In this document: positions 10,656 through 19,626 of the stretch, piece after piece
How the letters are laid out: the number at the start of each line of letters is the position of its first letter
Position numbering within the stretch: position 1 is the first letter of the stretch
Source: Bdellovibrionales bacterium
GTDB lineage: Bacteria > Myxococcota > XYA12-FULL-58-9 > SYDY01
Direction: 5' to 3'
NCBI GenBank assembly: GCA_005801425.1
Contig: SYDY01000115.1
Span: 15,674 to 79,673 of the forward strand
DNA: 64,000 nt
Program-made: the position numbers and the translations under genes
The notes under the pieces: generated by a model
Databases searched by the model: none
What the model was told of the DNA's origin: nothing
The model's input: the letters and a program-made list of their open reading frames with translations, nothing else

Positions 10656-11731
10656 GCGAACATCCGAAGGATGGAATTCCAGGCTTGCGGCAACGGATAT
10701 GAGAAAAGTATCCACCCCAACGTAACGGACAAAAATGTCATCACGATAGAAAGAATATTCCACACCGACCCTTGAAAAAAGAATTTACCCAAAAAGAGAC
10801 GTTTGCAAATGCTATGAACAACAAGAAGCATGCCGTGATAAAAACCCCATGCTAAAAAATTCCAAGCAAGGCCATGCCATACACCACAAATGGACATGCT
10901 CACGATCAACAGCACGATCTTATATGCAAAACCTCGGCGACTCCCGCCCAATGGAATATATAAAAAATCACGGATCCAAAACGAGAGTGACATATGCCAA
11001 CGACGCCAAAATACTGAGATGTTTGGGGACATATAGGGATTGTCAAAATTTTCAGGCAACGTGAAGCCACACAAGCAACCCAGTCCAATCACAAGATCGG
11101 TATAACCTGCGAAATCACAATACAATTTGATACTGTTGGTGACCGCTGAACGCCAAAGAAACAATGAAGGTGCCACTTGCAAATCGTAGACACTTAAAAC
11201 CCATGGCGCAACGCCATATCCAATCAACAAAAAGACAAGGCCTGATATCAAACGACGCATCGCTTGAGCTGCATCAGGCACATGCCACGCAAAATGCTCT
11301 GGTCGTGTGATGGGCCCCATCACCACGATGGGAAAAAATAACATTTGTAACATACGCTGCTGCAAGGACATCAGAGGAATTTTTTGAACTTCGACAGCAA
11401 GCGCCACTGCACGAAAACCAAAATAAGATAAACTGGGCAAAAATGGCGCAACAAGCATCATGTCGTTGCGTAAGGCAGTATACGCAATAACAAGCAATGA
11501 GGAAGCCACTACAAGGGGCACTTGGCACCATGGAACATACGACAACAACGCAATGAGCGTGCCTAAACCTATGTAAATAAAACCCGTTTTAGGACCACAA
11601 AAAGCAAAAAGAATATACAGCGAAGCTGCTAAAGCGGGTATACCACGCCATGGCGGAACAAGCCGTCCTTCTACCAACCCCACGGTCAAAAACAGAAGCC
11701 ACACGACAGGGTTGGTAAGAAGTTCTAACAT
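10652..11731 (-). CDS. MBOAT-family membrane O-acyltransferase (DltB/AlgI-like)
   Basis: This 359-aa polytopic protein carries MBOAT signatures: FDNPYMSPNISVFWRRWHMS, then FWIRDFLYIPLGGSR, then ICGVWHGLAWNF with the catalytic-type His in WHG. DltB and AlgI enzymes move an acyl group from a cytoplasmic donor across the inner membrane for transfer to an extracytoplasmic polymer. It is first in a three-gene unit with the 38-aa FVYATF protein and a DltD-like SGNH protein, an arrangement closer to dltB-X-D than to alginate acetylation. No DltA ligase or DltC carrier is present nearby, so the donor is unknown. No obvious ribosome site precedes the ATG at 11731; the start is chosen as the first Met before the first helix. 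Confidence 0.85.
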   Translation of the reverse strand: MLELLTNPVVWLLFLTVGLVEGRLVPPWRGIPALAASLYILFAFCGPKTGFIYIGLGTLIALLSYVPWCQVPLVVASSLLVIAYTALRNDMMLVAPFLPSLSYFGFRAVALAVEVQKIPLMSLQQRMLQMLFFPIVVMGPITRPEHFAWHVPDAAQAMRRLISGLVFLLIGYGVAPWVLSVYDLQVAPSLFLWRSAVTNSIKLYCDFAGYTDLVIGLGCLCGFTLPENFDNPYMSPNISVFWRRWHMSLSFWIRDFLYIPLGGSRRGFAYKIVLLIVSMSICGVWHGLAWNFLAWGFYHGMLLVVHSICKRLFLGKFFFQGSVWNILSIVMTFLSVTLGWILFSYPLPQAWNSILRMFA

Positions 11732-11841
11732 CGTCGTCGTATGGCGGGCATACCATCGGCATCACCCCAATAGCAATTTACACACTTCGGTATTTCTAGT
11801 TTCCTCCATAACCGCTATCGTGTGTAGGGGAGAGGGAAGAC

Positions 11842-12645
11842 ATGATTAAAACAATATTTACAGTGAGCCTTGCCATCATTTTAGGATGCGGAGATCGAGG
11901 TGCATCCAACGTCACCACACGCTTAGGTTGGACTTTGGACTATGCGGATTGGACCCAAGCGGGTATCACCCAGCCTGACGTCCGAGGATGCAGCAATCAA
12001 CCCAGTGATGGCGGCAATGGGACACCCTATCCAGCAGTCACGCAAGTCCATGTTCAACTTATGGATGCAAGCCAACAAACAGCGCCTATCGATGCCATGT
12101 TTGCATGCGACGAAGGGATCGGTGGGCAACGCGTGCCACTGACCAATCTTGAGGCCGAAACCTATGTGTTAAAGGTAACGGCATTGGCAAGTGACAACTC
12201 GGCACTGTACGCCTACCACGACAATGCATTTCATCCAAACACAGCTTCTGTTGAACAGGATATCACGCTGCGCGCGGCTGTGGGTGAATTACGATTTTTT
12301 CCGCGGTTTGGATCACAAGGGCTGACGTGTCCCAATGATGTTGAAAATATCAGCTATAAAATAATATCGCATTCCGATCTCATTGCTCAAGGCACGATGG
12401 CTGCATGCCGCGATGGCTTCGCCAATGAAATCAATATTCGTAATATTCCCGTAGAACCCAAACCTGGTGCCAATGGAAGCTATATCGCAGACCAATTTGA
12501 TTTACTTATTGAAGCGAAGAATTCGGCTGGAAATGTGTTGTATTGCAATCAATCACAGCGCACCGTGAAACCTGGAAACAAAAACCTCACCAACGATGTC
12601 GTACTGCAAGCAGGCAGTGCCTGTGGTGCCAGTGCTCCACTTTGA
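11842..12645 (+). CDS. Hypothetical lipoprotein, 267 aa
   Basis: The N-terminus MIKTIFTVSLAIILGC is a lipoprotein signal with Cys16 as the predicted lipidation site, followed by a small polar linker. A GGGAGAGGGAAG box precedes the ATG. The rest looks beta-rich, with six or more cysteines spread through the chain (for example GCSNQ, MFACDEG, LTCPN, LYCNQSQ), possibly disulfide-bonded in the periplasm or at the surface. I do not recognise a named family. It is divergent from the MBOAT operon and convergent with the regulator gene, so it appears to be a single-gene transcript. Confidence 0.8.
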   Translation: MIKTIFTVSLAIILGCGDRGASNVTTRLGWTLDYADWTQAGITQPDVRGCSNQPSDGGNGTPYPAVTQVHVQLMDASQQTAPIDAMFACDEGIGGQRVPLTNLEAETYVLKVTALASDNSALYAYHDNAFHPNTASVEQDITLRAAVGELRFFPRFGSQGLTCPNDVENISYKIISHSDLIAQGTMAACRDGFANEINIRNIPVEPKPGANGSYIADQFDLLIEAKNSAGNVLYCNQSQRTVKPGNKNLTNDVVLQAGSACGASAPL

Positions 12646-12646
12646 A

Positions 12647-12666
12647 GGGCGGCTCAAGAACCGCCC
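12647..12666. terminator. Hairpin between convergent genes
   Basis: GGGCGG (12647-12652) pairs with CCGCCC (12661-12666) around an 8-nt loop. It lies just after the lipoprotein stop and ends one base before the regulator stop, so it could serve both strands. There is no strong T-tract. Confidence 0.5.
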
Positions 12667-14088
12667 CTATCGGATTTCATATTCTTTGATTTTGTATAAA
12701 AGCGCACGATGAGAAATTTCGAGTAGACGGGCCGCTTGGGTACGATTACCACTTGTTTTTGCAAGACTTCGTCGAATTAAATCTTGTTCGATCATTTGTG
12801 TGGCTTTTTTGATCGAGAGATCATCACCAAATAGAGACACATGCGGCATGCTGGCCATGCCGGTCACACGATCGGGAAGATCTTCCAAATCGATCACGTT
12901 GTGATCTGCCAAAACCAAAGCACGTTCCATAGCATTTTCAAGCTCTCGAATATTGCCCGGCCAGTGATAATCGTAAAGAACTTGCATCGCTTGTTTTGAT
13001 ACCGTCACCGAGGGCGATCCCATACGTTCACCGTATTCCCGTAAGAAATGGTGAACCAATTCAGGAATATCATCACGACGTTGGCGCAAGGGTGGCACTT
13101 TGATCGTTACCACATTGAGACGATAGTAAAGATCTTCCCGAAATGTTCCTGCTTGTACCATGGCAGGAACATCGCGACTTGTGGCCGCAACCACCCGTAC
13201 ATCCACTTGACGCCCCTGGCTTTCCCCCACACGGCGGATCTCGCCTTCTTGCAAAAATCGCAAAAGCTTCACCTGCATGGACACTGGCAAATCACCGATC
13301 TCATCCAAAAACAGCGTTCCGCCATGGGCCTCTTCTATAAGTCCTCCTCGGTCGCGTTGCGCATCGGTAAATGCACCTTTGGCATGCCCAAAAAGTTCAC
13401 TTTCGATCAAATGTTCTGGGATAGCCCCGCAATTGATGGGAACCCATGACCCTTGTGACCGTGTGGATTCATCATGCAATGCCCGGGCGATCAACTCTTT
13501 TCCAGTACCCGATTCACCCAAAATCAACACCGTGGACTTGTAGGGTGCAACTTTTTGAATGGTACGAAACACACGGCGCATTTTCAAACTTTGGCCAATA
13601 ATGCCGCCGGGGATCTCAATGCCAGCCATCCCTTCTTTAAGACGCGCATTTTCGGCCTTAAGCCTGGCTTCTTCTTCTTCAAGTCGAAGTCTTTCGCAAG
13701 CCGTTGTAACCTTGAGAAGTACTTCATCTTCACGCACCGGCTTACAGACATAATCACCAGCACCCAGTTTCATCGCCTCAATGGCGGTATCAATATCATC
13801 AAAAGGACTCATCATAATCACATGGACTGGAAGCTTGCGATCACGAATAGCACGCAACAGATCAAGCCCATCCATATTCGGCATGGAAACACCACTGAGC
13901 ACAATGTCACCACCACCATCCGAAAGATGCTCAAGCGCCTCCACGCCATCGCCAGCTTCGGATACCGTAAATGCAAACTTTTCAAGTAAATTCCGTAAAA
14001 GATGACGAACGGGCACATCGTCATCCACAAGAAGGACGCGACGCCCACGACGCTCACGAAGATCTGTTGTATTATTCTCTGATGACAT
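12667..14088 (-). CDS. NtrC-family sigma54 regulator with an atypical receiver
   Basis: From the ATG at 14088 the product is 473 aa. Order: receiver (about 17-130), AAA+ sigma54-activation domain (about 160-390), Fis-type helix-turn-helix at the C-terminus (TSGNRTQAARLLEISHRALL). Walker A is GESGTGKE. Two departures are visible. The receiver keeps the acidic pair (VDDD, 22-24), the Ser/Thr switch (MMSP) and the Lys (CKPV), but the phospho-acceptor Asp is Gly66 (IVLSGVSMP). The sigma54-contact loop reads GAFTDA instead of GAFTGA. The frame extends to 14262, but that part covers the divergent lipoprotein start; ATGs at 14106 and 14121 are other options. It may be controlled without phosphorylation, for example by protein binding; no sensor kinase is adjacent. 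Confidence 0.88.
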   Translation of the reverse strand: MSSENNTTDLRERRGRRVLLVDDDVPVRHLLRNLLEKFAFTVSEAGDGVEALEHLSDGGGDIVLSGVSMPNMDGLDLLRAIRDRKLPVHVIMMSPFDDIDTAIEAMKLGAGDYVCKPVREDEVLLKVTTACERLRLEEEEARLKAENARLKEGMAGIEIPGGIIGQSLKMRRVFRTIQKVAPYKSTVLILGESGTGKELIARALHDESTRSQGSWVPINCGAIPEHLIESELFGHAKGAFTDAQRDRGGLIEEAHGGTLFLDEIGDLPVSMQVKLLRFLQEGEIRRVGESQGRQVDVRVVAATSRDVPAMVQAGTFREDLYYRLNVVTIKVPPLRQRRDDIPELVHHFLREYGERMGSPSVTVSKQAMQVLYDYHWPGNIRELENAMERALVLADHNVIDLEDLPDRVTGMASMPHVSLFGDDLSIKKATQMIEQDLIRRSLAKTSGNRTQAARLLEISHRALLYKIKEYEIR

Positions 14089-14221
14089 AGGCGCTGATCC
14101 TAACATTTTGATCTCTCGCATACGACCCCCGTTGAATGCGAGTAAGCTGCACCCTACTTTTGTGGCCCCCGCAAAGCTGATACATTCATGCGATAACCAC
14201 GATTGGGTCTGGGGGGACGCC

Positions 14222-15766
14222 ATGATAACCACCCGTTTATTAAAATCTCGCACTGCGATCATTGTCGCGTATTGTGTATTAGCCGCCTGTAGTGATCGTT
14301 CGCTACGACCCTTAAACCCACAATTGCTTGTTTGCCAGTCGGCCAGCGATGAGGTGTGTGAATCTCCACTAACGTACGCGTCTTATGCTGCTGGCATCAC
14401 AACAACACTGGAAATTGTGCTACGTAATACCGGCGAAATTCCATTACGCATCACGCATCTGGAAGCGGTTTCTGGGAATACCATCGGCATAGGTGTGTTT
14501 CCTTCCGTGCTTGCCCCCAATGCCCAAGCATCAGTGCTTCTCACCGTAACACCACGCTTAGGAGCCAACCGATCCACGCTTCAAATACAAAGCAATGATA
14601 CACAACGACCCATTTATCGATTTGACGTGGTCTACGAGGGACATGGCCCCGAGCTTATGTTTTGCAGTGAGAACCACAGAGACACATGCAATATCAATCT
14701 GACGATTCGTCCTGAACCCGTCAAGCTTACGCGTGCATCCGAAATTGTCATTTACGCATTAAATGTATCGCCCGAATCGGTTAAACTCAACGAAAGTGTT
14801 GCAGATCTCAGTGAAAGCGTTGCCGATGAAATCGAAATTTTAACATCCCTGAATGCCGGGACCATCAAAGCCGGTGAATTTTTACCCATCGTCATAGGCT
14901 ACCGTCCTCAAGATCAGATCAATGACACAATTCATATTTCTCTGGTACCCGAGCGTCCCTTCACTGTCCCTGCAAGCGCAATGGTCACATTGACCACCCC
15001 GAGCAATCTTCCACCTATTGCTGAAATTTCAGCCCTGGAATCGGCACATCAGAATGGGAGTATTGAAATTGAGCACGTCCTATGGCTTGACGGTCGTGCT
15101 TCCCATGATCCTGAAGGCGACCCATTGCAATTCACGTGGACACTTTCTGAGAAGCCACTTCAAAGTGCATCGCTGCTATCTGCCAGCAATACGACGATGG
15201 TATCGCTTATCCCTGATGTGTTAGGAGATTATCGTGTCGACTTGATTGTTACCGACTCATTGAACAATACCGCAAGCACATCATTTCAAATCCACGTAAC
15301 ACCCCATCATGCTTTGAGCATTAAGTTAGAATGGAACACTTCTACCGATCTCGATTTACATCTTATTCGCAATCATGGATCTCTTTTTGGTGCGGATGAC
15401 TGCTACTTTCAGAATCCATCACCCGACTGGGGAATACCGTACGAGATTTTCGATGACCCCCTCTTGCTTCGAGACGAAGAGACCGGGGGAAGTTTTGAAA
15501 AGATCATCATTAAGCAGCCCAGTGATGGCGAGTACAACGTTATTGTCCATGCCTTTAACGTCCATGAAACGCCCACCGCTGCAGTGGTCCATATTTTCGC
15601 CAACGATGAAACGCAAACATTGGCAGTTCAAACTCGCGAGATACAACGAGACTGTCAAGGATGGCTCGTGGGGACGGTTTCTTGGCCAAGCGCGATATTC
15701 ACACCTGCAAGCACACGACCTTCTTTGATTTGTTTGCCACCTGCCAATCATGGAGAAGCCCTATGA
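14222..15766 (+). CDS. Lipoprotein with PKD-like domain and C-terminal myxobacterial-type beta domain
   Basis: From the ATG at 14222 (GGGGGGACGCC before it) the product is 514 aa. The signal ends in VLAAC with Cys23 as lipidation site. Next come CFXC/ASPM-like beta regions (residues about 40-260, with NTGEIPLRITHLEAV), then a PKD-like domain near 270-370 (WLDGRASHDPEGDPLQFTWT), then a C-terminal domain with STDLDLHLIRNHGSLFG and DDCYFQNPSPDWG. I recall that last pattern from myxobacterial surface proteins. The frame opens earlier at 14108 but the signal peptide fixes the start. The stop overlaps the next gene as ATGA, so the two are translationally coupled. Likely a surface or outer-membrane protein; no enzyme motif is seen. 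Confidence 0.85.
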   Translation: MITTRLLKSRTAIIVAYCVLAACSDRSLRPLNPQLLVCQSASDEVCESPLTYASYAAGITTTLEIVLRNTGEIPLRITHLEAVSGNTIGIGVFPSVLAPNAQASVLLTVTPRLGANRSTLQIQSNDTQRPIYRFDVVYEGHGPELMFCSENHRDTCNINLTIRPEPVKLTRASEIVIYALNVSPESVKLNESVADLSESVADEIEILTSLNAGTIKAGEFLPIVIGYRPQDQINDTIHISLVPERPFTVPASAMVTLTTPSNLPPIAEISALESAHQNGSIEIEHVLWLDGRASHDPEGDPLQFTWTLSEKPLQSASLLSASNTTMVSLIPDVLGDYRVDLIVTDSLNNTASTSFQIHVTPHHALSIKLEWNTSTDLDLHLIRNHGSLFGADDCYFQNPSPDWGIPYEIFDDPLLLRDEETGGSFEKIIIKQPSDGEYNVIVHAFNVHETPTAAVVHIFANDETQTLAVQTREIQRDCQGWLVGTVSWPSAIFTPASTRPSLICLPPANHGEAL

Positions 15767-18700
15767 TTCGGATCACACGACTTTTTTTCCTCTTGCTTTT
15801 AGGTACTGCAGCCTGCAGCGAAACATCAACCCGTGACACGACTGTGATACCTCCACCCGACAACATCGATGAGGGATCTTCGCCTCATGCATGCACAACA
15901 ACATCCGATTGCCCGTTTGGGCATCGCTGTCGAAATAGCATATGCGTTCCTGATGCGACGACATTTCAAAGCCCTGGATGCGCAAGCAACAACGATTGCA
16001 CCGCACCGCTGGTATGTGCCATCGCAATAGGAGAATGCATCAATCCAAGCGAAACACCCAACCCATCTTTATCCTCTGATACATCCTGCACGCCGGGCGA
16101 AACACGCACCTGCGGAAGTAAAATTGGTGCATGCAATTACGGAGAAATGCATTGTGATGATGGGGGACAATGGACGACATGCTTAGGCGGTATTGGACCC
16201 ATACCAGAAATGTGCAATGGCATCGACGATGATTGCGACGGAACCATATTACCCTCAGAACTTGATGCGGACGGAGATGGTTTTCGTAACTGCAATGGCG
16301 ATTGCGATGACGCCAATACTGCACGATTTCCTGGCGCAATCGACCTCTGCGATGGCCAAGACAATAATTGCGACGGCTATATCGATGAACAAGGAAACCG
16401 TTTGTGCAATGATGACCTTTATTGCAACGGTGAAGAAACATGTTCTGCGGGAACGTGTCTCTCCGGTATTTCTCCCAACTGCAACGACCTCGACAGCGCA
16501 TGTACCATAGGGTCATGCGATGAAGACAACGACAGTTGCCTTTCTACAAATAGACCTGATGCCACAAATTGCAGTGATGGATTATTTTGTACGCAGGGCG
16601 ACACATGCAATGCAGGTGTTTGCCAAGGAATAACACGCGATTGTTCATCATCGTCCGATGCCTGCAACACTGGGACTTGTGATGAAACCCAAGATCAATG
16701 TGTAGCGTCTCCGAAACCCAACGAAACGTCATGCGATGATGGCATGTTTTGTACCGATATTGATCGTTGCCAATCGGGTGTCTGCACAGGCCATGAACGA
16801 TCTTGCGACGCTCTCAACGATAGCTGCAATCGGGGTACCTGCGACGAAAACGCGAATTCCTGTGTTGCTACCCCCGTCAGTGATGGGACGGGTTGTAATG
16901 ATGCGCTGTTTTGTACTTTGGAAGATCACTGTGTTGCGGGGCTTTGTTTAGGAAATACACCGAGAGATTGTTCCTCTGTCTCAGATCAATGCAACAGCGG
17001 TGGATGCGATGAAACGGCTGATCGATGCGTTGCGCATCCTGTAGCCAACACGACACCATGCAACGATAATTTGTTTTGTACCGTAGGCGAACAGTGTCAA
17101 TCTGGTTCGTGTACAGCGGGTTTACCGCGAGATTGCAGTGCTTCGGGGGGGTCATGCAGAACAGGAACATGCGACGAATCGGCTGACCAGTGCACAGGGT
17201 CACCACAACCTGATGGCACATCATGCGATGATACCCGTTTCTGCACGGTACAAGATCATTGCCAGGCTGGGTCATGCATAGGATCTTCGCGTGATTGTTC
17301 CGCCTCTGGAAATGACTGCAACGATGGGACATGTTCAGACACCCTGCAAAGCTGTATTGCAACGGCAAAACTTGATGGAACACTTTGTGATGACGGACGT
17401 TTTTGTACTGTCACCGACATGTGCAGTGCCGGATCATGTGCGGGACTTGCCCGTGACTGCTCGGCAGCATCTGACACATGCAATACGGGTGTGTGCAATG
17501 AAACCGGTTCGCGTTGCGAGCCCTCGTCTTCCCATGAAGGCCAAAGTTGCAATGACGGCCGCAATTGCACAATCACCGACCATTGTTCTTCCGGCGCATG
17601 TCGTGGTGAAACCAACCCCTGCAACAGCATGGATACCTCATGTCTCGATGGCTTTTGTGATGTAGGTACCGACCAATGTACAGCACGTCCACTTAGCAAT
17701 GGGATATCCTGCGACGATGGGAAATTCTGCACCATCGGAGATGCCTGCAACAATGGGACATGCGGCGGATCACCCAATCCATGCAGCAACACCCCCGGTG
17801 GAGGCGCATGCACAACGCCCATTTGCGATACTTCCGCAGATCATTGTACCAATCAAACACTGCCCAACGGAACATCATGTACCGATAGTCAGTTTTGCAC
17901 GGTCGGTGATCATTGCATCAACGGCTCCTGCAACGGGTCACCACGAGATTGCTCAATATTGACAAGTGCATGCACAACAGGGTCGTGTTCTAATGTTTCG
18001 CAGGCGTGTATTTCATCGCCATTATCATCAACAACAACGTGCTCGGATAACAACCTATGCACGCAAAATGACCATTGCCTTGATGGAGGATGCCATTCGG
18101 GTACGCCCGTTGATTGTTCGCATTTAACCGATCGTTGCCATGTTGGACAATGTGACCCGACCGGCGCATGTCTGCGCGTTAATTCCGGTGCATGCGATTG
18201 CGATGACCAGATCAATGCCGATTTTGATGGGTACAATCAGTGCGATGATTGCGACGACACCAACGGTGCTATTTTCCCAGGCGCCACAGAACGTTGCAAC
18301 AGCAAAGATGATAACTGCAATGGTCAGATCGACGAAGGTTTCGATGTTGACCATGATGGGTATTTTCAGTGCTCATTGGATGATGGTCTCGTGGACTGCA
18401 ATGACAACAACGCATCCGTTCATCCCGGTGCTTTGGAAAACTGCAATACGCCTGATGATGACAACTGCAATGGCGTGGTCAACGAGGGGTGTATCCATTG
18501 CGATCCTATTGATCACGATCATGATGGGTTCAGCGAATGCACGGGTGATTGCAGCGACAACGACAATGCCGTCTATCCAGGTGCTTATGAGCTATGCGAC
18601 GGCAAAGACAACGACTGCAACAAAAACACAATCAAAAATTGCGATGTTTCTGAACGTTGTGATTGGCCAACCGAAGAAGTTGATATCTGCAAGGACCAAT

Positions 18701-19626
18701 TGATGTGCGCCTGCATTCTCGAAAATGGTGTTTGCAAAAAACGAGTTTGCACAGTGACCTGTAATACAAGTCGCACGGGTGCGCTGGAGGATGGGTGCGA
18801 TTATGATGAGTCCTGCTATTACGATGTGTATGGAACATCCAATTTGCACGCATGTGCCCAAATCAACACGCTTGGGTTGTTACCAAGCGGATCAACATGC
18901 ACGGGAGACTCTGATTGCAGAAGTGGGCAATGTCGATTCGTGTCTGGACGAACAAGTTCATCCTATGTGTGCACTGATTATTGTACCGAAGATCGATACT
19001 GCGATGTGGGGACCCGTTGTGTGATCCTTGATACAGGGAGCAACATAGATGGACGTTGTCTACCCACATGGGCGTTGCAAGTCGGTACGGGAGTCACGGG
19101 ACAACGATGCACAAGTCATCCCGCTTGTGCCCACGGATTTTGCTTTGATGCCAGCAGCGACTATTGCACCGAAGCGTGCTGCGATGACGATGAGTGCCCC
19201 TCTGGAATGCATTGTGCACTTAATACAGTCACACGACGACATATTCTCGCGCCTGCTGGAACGCCCACATGCACCAGCGATCGTGAATGCCGTGACCTCT
19301 ATGCGGATGATGGTATGAGTTGCGTTCTCAACAGCGATGGCATTTATCGCTGCGGGCGTTCGATGCTCGAAAGCGCCCCCATGTGCCTATTCGACGTGAG
19401 CAGCCAAGCTTCAAGGCCTGCTGGCGCAGCCTGTGCGCAAAATCGTGATTGCCAGAGCAATTTCTGTTCTGGAAATCTCGGTGTTTGCGTCTCGCCTTGC
19501 TGCACCGATTATTCATGTCCTGAAGGACTTGCATGTGAAATGCAACTCATCAATGCAGGACAAGGGTTGGTTGATGCCAGGGTGTGTGTGAGTCAATCGA
19601 CCGATGAAGTCATTCAAAGATTGTAA
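15763..19626 (+). CDS. Giant cysteine-rich repeat lipoprotein with MopE-type metal-binding motifs
   Basis: From the ATG at 15763 the product is 1287 aa; the frame opens at 15661 but that part overlaps the upstream gene, and the signal FLLLLGTAAC (Cys18) fixes the start. After a short linker come two CxxDxDC-type modules, then MopE-like motifs (CNGIDDDCDG, CDGQDNNCDG with FPGA loops). Next are 11 tandem repeats of about 54 residues with the core CDDGxFCTxxDxCxxGxCxG followed by RDCSxxSDxCNxGxCDE (DNA about 16405-18175). Three more MopE-like motifs follow (about 18230-18620), and a C-terminal cysteine-rich region. Family knowledge: such motifs occur in surface proteins of methanotrophs and myxobacteria and may bind calcium or copper. 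Role here is inferred: adhesion or metal binding at the cell surface. Confidence 0.88.
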   Translation: MIRITRLFFLLLLGTAACSETSTRDTTVIPPPDNIDEGSSPHACTTTSDCPFGHRCRNSICVPDATTFQSPGCASNNDCTAPLVCAIAIGECINPSETPNPSLSSDTSCTPGETRTCGSKIGACNYGEMHCDDGGQWTTCLGGIGPIPEMCNGIDDDCDGTILPSELDADGDGFRNCNGDCDDANTARFPGAIDLCDGQDNNCDGYIDEQGNRLCNDDLYCNGEETCSAGTCLSGISPNCNDLDSACTIGSCDEDNDSCLSTNRPDATNCSDGLFCTQGDTCNAGVCQGITRDCSSSSDACNTGTCDETQDQCVASPKPNETSCDDGMFCTDIDRCQSGVCTGHERSCDALNDSCNRGTCDENANSCVATPVSDGTGCNDALFCTLEDHCVAGLCLGNTPRDCSSVSDQCNSGGCDETADRCVAHPVANTTPCNDNLFCTVGEQCQSGSCTAGLPRDCSASGGSCRTGTCDESADQCTGSPQPDGTSCDDTRFCTVQDHCQAGSCIGSSRDCSASGNDCNDGTCSDTLQSCIATAKLDGTLCDDGRFCTVTDMCSAGSCAGLARDCSAASDTCNTGVCNETGSRCEPSSSHEGQSCNDGRNCTITDHCSSGACRGETNPCNSMDTSCLDGFCDVGTDQCTARPLSNGISCDDGKFCTIGDACNNGTCGGSPNPCSNTPGGGACTTPICDTSADHCTNQTLPNGTSCTDSQFCTVGDHCINGSCNGSPRDCSILTSACTTGSCSNVSQACISSPLSSTTTCSDNNLCTQNDHCLDGGCHSGTPVDCSHLTDRCHVGQCDPTGACLRVNSGACDCDDQINADFDGYNQCDDCDDTNGAIFPGATERCNSKDDNCNGQIDEGFDVDHDGYFQCSLDDGLVDCNDNNASVHPGALENCNTPDDDNCNGVVNEGCIHCDPIDHDHDGFSECTGDCSDNDNAVYPGAYELCDGKDNDCNKNTIKNCDVSERCDWPTEEVDICKDQLMCACILENGVCKKRVCTVTCNTSRTGALEDGCDYDESCYYDVYGTSNLHACAQINTLGLLPSGSTCTGDSDCRSGQCRFVSGRTSSSYVCTDYCTEDRYCDVGTRCVILDTGSNIDGRCLPTWALQVGTGVTGQRCTSHPACAHGFCFDASSDYCTEACCDDDECPSGMHCALNTVTRRHILAPAGTPTCTSDRECRDLYADDGMSCVLNSDGIYRCGRSMLESAPMCLFDVSSQASRPAGAACAQNRDCQSNFCSGNLGVCVSPCCTDYSCPEGLACEMQLINAGQGLVDARVCVSQSTDEVIQRL
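16405..18175 (+). repeat. Eleven tandem cysteine-rich coding repeats, period about 162 bp
   Basis: Each unit encodes about 54 residues with roughly nine cysteines at fixed spacing. Core variants include CSDGLFCTQGDTC, CDDGMFCTDIDRC, CNDALFCTLEDHC, CDDTRFCTVQDHC and CTDSQFCTVGDHC. Protein spacing is kept while DNA has diverged, so the array is old rather than freshly amplified. Confidence 0.8.

Noticed and set aside
10539-10763. Longer 74-codon version of the DltX-like microprotein
   Set aside because: The extra 36 codons lie inside the MBOAT gene in another frame. The ATG at 10655 overlaps the MBOAT stop and gives the normal one-helix length.
11816-11828. GTAGGGG near the lipoprotein start as a fourth REP-like copy
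   Set aside because: No matching CCCCTAC arm follows; the G-rich run is better explained as the ribosome binding site.
16405-18175. Tandem array that might look like a CRISPR
   Set aside because: The period is about 162 bp, it is in frame and coding, and DNA units are diverged. There are no identical short repeats with unique spacers.
16137-18354. Several long open frames on both strands inside the cysteine-rich repeat gene
   Set aside because: They are shadows made by the repeated codon pattern. They have no signal, ribosome site or family features.
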